Positions 1-4,027 of a DNA stretch of 5,488 nt are shown in pieces; position 1 is the stretch's first letter; every line of letters begins with the position of its first letter. Under the pieces are notes generated by a model. It made no database searches. It had not been told where the DNA came from and saw only the letters and a list, made by a program, of their open reading frames with translations. The DNA is taken from positions 1 through 5,488 of the forward strand of contig JAITQT010000328.1 in assembly GCA_031288745.1 (NCBI GenBank). Direction: 5' to 3'. A program made the translations under genes and the position numbers. Source of the DNA: Deltaproteobacteria bacterium (lineage in GTDB: Bacteria > Desulfobacterota > Desulfarculia > Adiutricales > Adiutricaceae).

Positions 1-94
1 TAAAGTCAAGAGCAAAATATAAGCTATAAGAAAATAATTATGGGATATAGCATACCTAAAGGATTAAAAAATAAATTCTGCCGTCTTAGAGGCT
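1..94. other. AT-rich stretch without recognisable gene
   Basis: Short reading frames only, many stops in all frames. I see no gene, tRNA or clear signal here. It lies just beyond the C-terminal end of the IscB relic and may be flank or further decayed element. Confidence 0.5.
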
Positions 95-450
95 GAGGGG
101 TTTTTGCGCTACGATCAAACTTGGTAAGATCTCCACTACTAGTTTTAGTTGGAAGACCTCTCTCTTTAAGGCGTACCATTATGAGCTTGTGCATGGAATT
201 AACAGGCGAGGCATTGATTCGGAAATTCCTTGGTCCTGGCTAGAATCTTCGTCTAGCTTAGGTATTTTGGGCTGAAAACACCCTTAATTGTCCTAATCAG
301 CGTTCTTTTGGTTGCCCATAGCGCAGGAGATAGTCAGATTCGAGAGTTACTCGCGCCGCCTTTAGCTTTGGGGATATACCCAGGACCGAAAACATTTACC
401 GCTCCATGGCACCTCCCGCCACCATCTGCCTTTGAAGTCTAAAGTTGAAA
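95..450 (-). pseudogene. iscB: IscB-type HNH/RuvC nuclease relic (C-terminal part)
   Basis: IscB proteins are RNA-guided nucleases of IS200/IS605-type elements and relatives of the Cas9 ancestor. Seen on the minus strand, in protein order but in different frames: GGAMER followed by ISPKLK (about 370-416, like the CG..HI.PK start of the HNH domain); KGGASNSR (340-363); SNLTISCAMGNQKNAD (296-343, the conserved SNLT..C..CNQ stretch, with the second Cys replaced by Gly); then one long frame (about 105-260) carrying VNSMHKL, RLKERGLP, SSGDLTKFDRS. The last series matches the IscB pattern VN(A)TR...RL..TGLP...GSGG.TKFNRS before the final RuvC motif. The expected LPKTH.LDA motif after it is lost. 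At least two frameshifts and several stops make it non-functional. The RuvC-I and N-terminal parts are missing; homology stops beside the 26-nt repeat at 453. Family assignment is by motif reading, not a search. Confidence 0.72.
101..118 (-). repeat. 18-nt repeat, copy 1 (inside the iscB relic)
   Basis: On the minus strand this reads TTGATCGTAGCGCAAAAA. It differs by one base from the two copies at 3480-3497 (plus) and 3577-3594 (minus). Here it encodes the F-D-R-S-A-K segment of the IscB relic. With a few extra bases (95-119) it forms an imperfect inverted repeat with 3479-3501, with one mismatch and a two-G insertion. Confidence 0.75.
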
Positions 451-452
451 CC

Positions 453-478
453 GGCAAATCATTTCGGTCGTCAGTATA
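453..478 (+). repeat. 26-nt repeat, copy A
   Basis: Starts GGCAAATCATTTCG and ends AGTATA. It matches the plus-strand copy at 3269-3294 at 23 of 26 positions and the minus-strand copy at 2387-2412 somewhat less well. The 2387-2412 copy lies at the 3' end of the IS630-type element, so this is probably the remnant of an end of a similar element. It marks the point where the IscB relic loses homology. Confidence 0.7.
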
Positions 479-484
479 ACTCCA

Positions 485-586
485 CGATAGTCCGAGCGCT
501 TTGATGATGAACGATGCTCTCAAAAACTCTTTTTCGGCGGCGTTCCAAAAGGCTCTACCTCTTTTAGAGGCAGTGGGCTAAGCTAA
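485..586 (+). other. Gene debris of unknown origin
   Basis: A 26-codon plus-strand frame starts with two ATG codons at 505-510 and encodes MMNDALKNSF and then AFQKALPLLEAVG before a stop. It has no convincing ribosome binding site, and I recognise no family. A small hairpin (CCTCT, loop TTT, AGAGG at 558-570) lies within it. It is probably a fragment of a decayed gene rather than a functional small protein. Confidence 0.3.
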
Positions 587-871
587 TTGCAATTTTTATT
601 ACAACCTACAACCAATGATAAGCTCGTTAAAAAGGCACCCTTAACTGAGGAGATCAACTTTCATCTCAAAAATGCTGATATCCAGCTCAATCTTAAATCC
701 ATTTCGGAATTACCTTGTCCTTGTCTGCAAACGGAGCTTTAAGAGGGCGAAACCGCTAGAGGCGTGGTGCCTTTGTTCTTTAACCTAAAAATATCAACCC
801 TAACGGACTTTACTCCGCTTAACCTAGTCAATCAAGGGCTTTTACAAGCCCATTCCTTTAGAGAGGCGTAG
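587..871 (+). pseudogene. Degraded gene, possibly type VI secretion sheath protein TssB
   Basis: One plus-strand frame runs from about 587 to a TAG at 869-871, interrupted by a TAA at 740-742. It looks coding on both sides of that stop. The second half reads EGETARG, then VPLFFNLKISTLTDFTPLNL, then VNQ and LLQAHSFREA. The pattern of a beta strand followed by (S)L.DF.P..(L)V.Q and then LL.AR resembles the C-terminal part of TssB (ImpB/VipA), the small subunit of the contractile sheath of type VI secretion systems. The first half (LTEEINFHLKNADIQLNL) is not clearly placed, and no tssC or other type VI gene is present. There is no start codon or ribosome binding site. If the assignment is wrong, this is simply a decayed reading frame of unknown function. 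It converges on the ATPase gene with six bases between their stop codons. Confidence 0.32.
836..851 (-). terminator. Possible weak terminator of the ATPase gene
   Basis: Perfect 6-bp stem GGGCTT/AAGCCC around a four-base loop, 27 bases beyond the ATPase stop codon. Read on the minus strand it is followed by TTGATT, a poor T-tract, so termination would be weak. It also lies inside the TssB-like relic and may be fortuitous. Confidence 0.3.
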
Positions 872-877
872 TTGACG

Positions 878-2287
878 TCAATCCTCTGAGGTTATTTCTA
901 TCGTGTGTTGTAAAATAGAACCCAGAGCGTCAATAAAGGTACTTACTACATAGCCATTTTCCGTATTCCAAAGGATGGGGGTCACTTCTGAATATATACC
1001 CTTATCATCAAATTGATATATTCGTACATTTTCAGGTTCGAGCAAATCGTCTTCATCATATCCGAATTCGCTCATTAGCTGCTTCCTATCAGGCCGCAAA
1101 GACAAATACGACATGTTACTAACATGCTGAACAATAATGTCACTATGAGTAGAAGCAATGACAGGTATGCCATAGTATCCAGAATTCATAGTCTTGATCA
1201 GTACGCGTGCCATAACCTGTTGTAGTTTTGGGTGTAGGCACATTTCCGGTTCCTCGATCAATAGACATGTTGCAGCTACTTTTTGAATGTAGAGCAGCAA
1301 CGGCGCAGTTTCAGTAACGATGGCGGATGCGACATGCATTGGAAGAGCTTTAGCAAGTCCATACGGACGATATAGCAAATCAGCAACAGGCATAGAGCTT
1401 AGTTCGATAGTTCCGCCCAACAATTTTTCCTCCATAAAATGAACGAGGTTATTTCTCTCTGCTATGTTGTGACCTGTAAATGAGGAAAAGGTACTAAGTT
1501 TCATTGCGAATTCGAGCATTGGGGCTGTGAGAAATAAGTTGTTCATTGATTTTCTGCCCTCTATTGTGTAAGCTTTCAGAATTGAATCAGCATATAGCGC
1601 TTTATGAGTCAAAACAAAGCCTGTTCTACAAGTAGGCAGAAATGCTGGGCCAGAAAAATTGCCGTGCAGCATCAAATTTCTAAATAACCTTAGCATTAAT
1701 AGCGGAGTAAGCTCTTTAAGATTTTGTAGCTTGCCAACATCAAGAACACGGCTGGTCCCAACCTTACTAACATTTATGAAATTATCGTCGATTTCCATTA
1801 TCTGAGGATTACCAGCCGACCCAAGAATTATTTGCCTTTCACCGTTTCGAGCCCTAACAAAACATAAAGAAATCGGCTTGGCTTCATCATAATGAAACGC
1901 AAGACTTATTGTGCCGATCTCTATATTTTTATTAAAAATAACCTTACTCAAATCATCCTTTTTCAATTTCAATATTTGATTAACGATACCGGTGAACAGG
2001 TCGATTTCCTCTTTCTTTATGAAACAATATTCATTAACCTCTTGTTTAAGGAATCGCTGTATTAATGGAAAAAAATCCTGATACAATAATTCAAAGCCTT
2101 CCAGCAATAATTTGTCGGTATGATTACTGAGTAAGCCGTAAATCAAAGTAAGCATATAACTTTTACCGCTGTTATTATCGCCAACAAAAAGCGTAAAAGG
2201 AGATAATTCGATATCTGCTTTAGTAATTTTCCCAAAATTTTCTACATGAAGCGTAAAAAATGACGGAGATTGCAGTTTTCCCTGCAT
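878..2287 (-). CDS. Stand-alone AAA/ABC-like ATPase (AAA_15/AAA_21 type)
   Basis: A 469-residue predicted ATPase of the RecF/SMC-like group often named AAA_15 or AAA_21. Seen: an N-terminal strand leading to the Walker A motif GDNNSGKS (residues 36-43); FLPTCRTGF (216-224), which fits the ..P..R.G motif of this group; HVASAIVTETAPLLLYI (318-334), the position of the ABC signature helix but with SAI where relatives usually show SSG or SSM; Walker B CLLIEEPE (341-348) with LHP after it; and the switch histidine in IASTHSDI (377-384). Only about 85 residues follow, so there is no room for a TOPRIM nuclease as in OLD proteins, and there is no HNH domain or membrane segment. The ATG is supported by AAGGAGG six bases upstream. 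No frameshift or stop is present, in contrast to everything around it. It has no neighbour in an operon. Relatives occur in defence and abortive-infection loci with a separate effector; none is visible here, so the substrate and role are unknown. Confidence 0.9.
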   Translation of the reverse strand: MQGKLQSPSFFTLHVENFGKITKADIELSPFTLFVGDNNSGKSYMLTLIYGLLSNHTDKLLLEGFELLYQDFFPLIQRFLKQEVNEYCFIKKEEIDLFTGIVNQILKLKKDDLSKVIFNKNIEIGTISLAFHYDEAKPISLCFVRARNGERQIILGSAGNPQIMEIDDNFINVSKVGTSRVLDVGKLQNLKELTPLLMLRLFRNLMLHGNFSGPAFLPTCRTGFVLTHKALYADSILKAYTIEGRKSMNNLFLTAPMLEFAMKLSTFSSFTGHNIAERNNLVHFMEEKLLGGTIELSSMPVADLLYRPYGLAKALPMHVASAIVTETAPLLLYIQKVAATCLLIEEPEMCLHPKLQQVMARVLIKTMNSGYYGIPVIASTHSDIIVQHVSNMSYLSLRPDRKQLMSEFGYDEDDLLEPENVRIYQFDDKGIYSEVTPILWNTENGYVVSTFIDALGSILQHTIEITSED

Positions 2288-2293
2288 TTCCTT

Positions 2294-2300
2294 CCTCCTT
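2294..2300 (-). promoter_or_regulatory. Ribosome binding site of the ATPase gene
   Basis: On the minus strand this is AAGGAGG, a near-perfect Shine-Dalgarno sequence six bases before the ATG. It fixes the start. I see no convincing -35/-10 pair between it and the adjacent IS630-type end. Confidence 0.85.
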
Positions 2301-2336
2301 CTTAATGGTGGTAATTCAAAAAAAGTAACCGTTCAC

Positions 2337-2360
2337 AAGGCCTCTTCAAGACCTTTTTTT
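2337..2360 (+). terminator. Hairpin with T-run, possible plus-strand terminator
   Basis: An AAGGCC/GACCTT stem (one C-A mismatch) closes a seven-base loop and is followed directly by a run of Ts on the plus strand. No plus-strand gene ends here. It may be a relic, or an upstream structure in the ATPase leader when transcribed from the minus strand. Confidence 0.3.
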
Positions 2361-2376
2361 CACTTACCGCTCGACT

Positions 2377-2388
2377 GAGGTGAATATA
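2377..2388 (+). repeat. Left terminal inverted repeat of the IS630-type element
   Basis: GAGGTGAATATA, the exact reverse complement of 3044-3055. It overlaps the outer bases of the 26-nt repeat copy B by two bases. Confidence 0.65.
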
Positions 2389-2412
2389 TACTAAAGAACG
2401 AAATGATTTTCC
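2387..2412 (-). repeat. 26-nt repeat, copy B (3' subterminal region of the IS630 element)
   Basis: On the minus strand it starts GGAAAATCATTTCG and ends AGTATA, matching the 3269-3294 copy at 24 of 26 positions. It lies 12 bases after the transposase stop codon, which ties this repeat family to the 3' end of the IS630-type element. It is inverted relative to copy A at 453-478, and the ATPase gene lies between the two. Confidence 0.75.
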
Positions 2413-2423
2413 ATTTTAGGCCT

Positions 2424-3038
2424 TTATTTTTGAACCTCTTCGGTTGTAAATGTTGACCCGCCTATTGGCACCAAATTATCAAACAACTGAACCTTCTCGC
2501 TAATAAGCTTATCTAAGTCTTTTTTATCTTTAAATGTCCTCAAACCTTAATTTTCTGCCTTTGCCGGCAACGAGCCGCTTTTCAAAAGCTTGAAGTTATG
2601 TTTTTTTAGAAGCCGCTACACCGTTAACATCGAAACCTTAATACCAAATTTCTCGAAAATCATGTCGGCGATACTTTGTCTGGTGGGATAGTTCTTGGCC
2701 TTGAATTCTTCAATGATCTCTGACTCAACGCCCGCAAGTTTGGCCTTTCTTTAGCCGCGTTTTATTTCAAAGACATTTTCCGTGTTCTAGGCGACGATAA
2801 GTTTCTTAATTTTACGCGTGGTCCGCTCACTAAGGTGGGCCACAGTGGCTGCAGAAGCGAAGTGCAAGCCGCAAGCCAACAAAAACACGCCTACAATACG
2901 GTTCACCAGCGTTGGACACATAGACATTTTTAAAATTGAAGAAATAATATCTATTAATTCTTGATTAGCATTAATATTATTCCTTGAATTGATATTATTA
3001 ACGACTTTACCAATGTTTTTGCTTGATTGGTTTTTCAT
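2424..3038 (-). pseudogene. IS630-family transposase relic, catalytic core deleted
   Basis: One continuous minus-strand frame from the ATG at 3036-3038 (MKNQSSKN) to a TAA at 2424-2426, interrupted by stops at 2787-2789 (TAG), 2751-2753 (TAA), 2616-2618 (TAG) and 2547-2549 (TAA). The N-terminal half carries helix-turn-helix sequence (IVGVFLLACGLHF, then ATVAHLSERTTRKIKKLI) and then NYPTRQSIADMIFEKFGIKV and LLKKHNFKLLKSGSLPAKAE, which fits the DNA-binding part of IS630 transposases. The last 40 codons read FKDKKDLDKLISEKVQLFDN and LVPIGGSTF, which fits the family's C-terminal end. The DDE catalytic domain that should lie between them (roughly 140-170 residues) is absent, with the junction near 2545-2552. 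At 205 codons against about 340 expected, and with four mixed stops, it cannot be functional. Stop recoding is unlikely because both TAG and TAA occur. Confidence 0.82.
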
Positions 3039-3043
3039 TGAAC

Positions 3044-3055
3044 TATATTCACCTC
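3044..3055 (-). repeat. Right terminal inverted repeat of the IS630-type element
   Basis: Reads GAGGTGAATATA on the minus strand, six bases upstream of the relic's ATG at 3038. It is identical to 2377-2388 in inverted orientation. Confidence 0.65.
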
Positions 3056-3221
3056 GGATCACAAAGTTTATACTATGGTTCTTAATAACCTGCTCAATAT
3101 TAAACTAAACAATTTTTGAAGTAAAGCTTAAAATGACCCTAATTGATCTCGTCCTAGTTTACCTAGATTACAAAGATTCGAGAGCCTCAAAATCATTCGA
3201 CCTTCTAAAGAGTAAAAAAGG

Positions 3222-3404
3222 TTGACTAAAAAAGCTCGAAAAATTCATTTTGGTGATACAGCAAAAGTGGCAAATCATTTCGTTCTTGAGTATAGCTCAA
3301 TGAAAAAACAGTCAAAGATAAATGCTGCGACTTCATTTAGTCAACAGCCTAAAAGGAGTTTACAGAGAGGCTTAAAATCGTGGCGACGAACACCAACATT
3401 TTAA
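3222..3404 (+). pseudogene. Short chimeric frame containing an IS630-type start fragment
   Basis: An open 60-codon frame from a TTG to the TAA at 3402-3404. Its middle, EYSSMKKQSK (about 3288-3317), matches EYSSMKNQSS at the start of the IS630 relic, including the bases before the ATG (GAGTATAGCTCAATG here, GAATATAGTTCAATG there). A second IS630-type element therefore probably began here on the plus strand. The remainder (INAATSFSQQ, then SLQRGLKSWRR) does not continue the transposase and resembles no family I know. There is no ribosome binding site before the TTG. I read this as debris spanning an element end rather than a working gene. Confidence 0.4.
3269..3294 (+). repeat. 26-nt repeat, copy C
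   Basis: Starts GGCAAATCATTTCG and ends AGTATA; it matches 453-478 at 23 of 26 positions and the reverse complement of 2387-2412 at 24 of 26. It is followed directly by the MKKQ fragment at 3301, so the 3'-end type sequence and the 5'-start type sequence of IS630-like elements abut here. Confidence 0.75.
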
Positions 3405-3479
3405 GTTAAATAATGGGACAGCTCTCTCTGGCCATCTAGATATTTCGCAGGAAGCTGCGACGGAGAGTCGCTTTCAATT

Positions 3480-3497
3480 TTGATCGAAGCGCAAAAA
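3480..3497 (+). repeat. 18-nt repeat, copy 2, left arm of perfect inverted repeat
   Basis: TTGATCGAAGCGCAAAAA. It is the exact reverse complement of 3577-3594, with 79 bases between the arms, and has one mismatch with copy 1 at 101-118. In one frame it reads F-D-R-S-A-K as in the IscB relic. The bases before it (E-A-A-T-E-S-R-F-Q-F, allowing one shift) loosely recall the preceding IscB segment, so it may be a second IscB fragment. Confidence 0.75.
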
Positions 3498-3539
3498 CCT
3501 CTTAAAATCAAAATAGTCAAAAAAATTAACTAGTAATAA

Positions 3540-3556
3540 GGCTCTGTTACAAATTT
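3540..3556 (+). other. Possible insertion-sequence end
   Basis: GGCTCTGTTACAAATTT resembles the terminal repeats of IS6-family elements (GG..CTGTTGCAAA type). No matching inverted end or transposase reading frame is found nearby, so if real it is a solitary, decayed end. Confidence 0.25.
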
Positions 3557-3576
3557 ATGGACTCATATAAGGTGAC

Positions 3577-3594
3577 TTTTTGCGCTTCGATCAA
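3577..3594 (-). repeat. 18-nt repeat, copy 3, right arm of perfect inverted repeat
   Basis: On the minus strand it reads TTGATCGAAGCGCAAAAA, identical to copy 2. Sequence on both sides of the core differs from copies 1 and 2, so homology is confined to about 18-23 bases. Confidence 0.75.
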
Positions 3595-3670
3595 TTTTAT
3601 GCTGGTATAATAAATTAAGGTAAAGAACTTCTGAATGAAAAAACATTAAAACCTGAATGCACCTTAATTT

Positions 3671-3694
3671 CCCTGCCCTTAAGGACGGAGTTTT
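3671..3694 (+). terminator. Imperfect hairpin with T-run
   Basis: CCCTGCCC pairs with GGACGGAG around a TTAA loop (two mismatches and one wobble), followed by TTTT. The shape fits a decayed rho-independent terminator. It also resembles the C-rich/G-rich hairpins at the right ends of IS200/IS605-type elements, which would suit the IscB relics nearby, but no tnpA or tnpB frame is seen. Confidence 0.3.
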
Positions 3695-3799
3695 ACAGCG
3701 CTTAAGATAAACGAATGGAGCCTACTAGATGAGAACCATTTCAATATTTATGGTCACCCGAAACAACGATAGACGACTGGCCGGATATTTGCTATAATG

Positions 3800-3836
3800 C
3801 ATCAACGTTAAGTCTATAGTTCAAATTCCGTTGATG
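3800..3836. other. 8-bp perfect hairpin upstream of leuC
   Basis: CATCAACG and CGTTGATG form an 8-bp inverted repeat with a 21-base spacer, about 190 bases before leuC. It could be an operator or RNA structure or a chance repeat. It has no T-run and no known leader-peptide layout with leucine codons. Confidence 0.3.
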
Positions 3837-3879
3837 GTCCTTGCGTTTCGGCTAAAAAGAATATTTTTAGATTGACATT

Positions 3880-4027
3880 AACTATTATTTCTTCAGGACT
3901 AAAGATTATTATTTAATTAAACTAAATTAATAATATTTTTTAAATTAAATAAATTATTAAAAAAAATAATATAATCATTTAATTTTATTTATACGTTGCT
4001 TTAAGAGGTATTATAGGTATAATAAAT
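3880..4027. promoter_or_regulatory. Extremely AT-rich leader upstream of leuC
   Basis: About 150 bases made almost only of A and T, including TTAATTAA and an 8-bp inverted repeat TTAATAAT/ATTATTAA (3927-3934 and 3953-3960). The composition contrasts sharply with leuC itself. It probably contains the leuC promoter. A TTGACA lies just upstream at 3872-3877 but has no fitting -10 at normal spacing. Confidence 0.4.
3996..4023 (+). promoter_or_regulatory. Candidate leuC promoter
   Basis: TTGCTT at 3996-4001 and a perfect TATAAT at 4018-4023, separated by 16 bases. The -10 ends only four bases before the leuC ATG, so transcription from it would start at or inside the start codon and give a leaderless or nearly leaderless message. 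In this AT-rich context a TATAAT can occur by chance. Confidence 0.35.

Larger units (their letters stand above)
2377..3055 (-). mobile_element. Decayed, internally deleted IS630-family element
   Basis: The element is bounded by a perfect 12-bp inverted repeat: GAGGTGAATATA at 2377-2388 and its complement at 3044-3055. It encloses a minus-strand transposase relic that begins just inside the right end and stops just inside the left end, the layout expected for an IS630-type element. At about 680 bp it is shorter than a typical 1.0-1.2 kb IS630 element because the middle of the transposase is missing. The flanking TA duplication usual for IS630 insertions is not visible at these exact ends, so the true outer ends may have been altered or lie slightly outside. 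Confidence 0.65.
3405..3880. other. Intergenic graveyard between element relics and the leuC leader
   Basis: No intact reading frame with a ribosome binding site is visible on either strand. The stretch contains the 18-bp inverted repeat (3480-3594), an IS-end-like sequence (3540-3556), an imperfect hairpin (3671-3694) and an 8-bp hairpin (3800-3836), annotated separately. Short frames such as KELLNEKTLKPE (around 3620-3655) look fragmentary. Confidence 0.5.

Noticed and set aside
272..436. Plus-strand frame reading LKTPLIVLISVLLVAHSAGD and on, which looks like a signal peptide of a secreted protein.
   Set aside because: It has no start codon or ribosome binding site and lies exactly antisense to the HNH part of the IscB relic, whose motifs explain the sequence better.
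878..2287. Assignment of the ATPase as a full OLD-family nuclease.
   Set aside because: Too few residues follow the switch histidine for a TOPRIM domain, and no TOPRIM acidic motifs are visible.
2424..3038. Stop-codon reassignment to rescue the transposase frame.
   Set aside because: Both TAG and TAA occur inside the frame and the catalytic domain is missing, while leuC and the ATPase need no reassignment.
2787..3062. The 91-codon minus-strand frame starting MIRGEYSSMKNQ as a separate small gene.
   Set aside because: It is the first part of the IS630 transposase relic, cut by the first internal stop; the same frame continues with transposase sequence to 2424. The likelier start is the ATG at 3036-3038.
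3133..3225. Small plus-strand frame (MTLIDLVLVYLDYKDSRASK..., 30 codons).
   Set aside because: No good ribosome binding site, no recognisable family, and it lies in debris between element relics; I cannot support it as a gene.
101..3594. CRISPR array, because of the recurrent 18-nt and 26-nt repeats.
   Set aside because: Copies are few, widely and unevenly spaced and in mixed orientation; no regular spacer pattern or cas gene is present.
3790..3845. A tRNA-like T-loop (AGTTCAAATTC) inside the hairpin upstream of leuC.
   Set aside because: No acceptor, D or anticodon arms can be folded around it.
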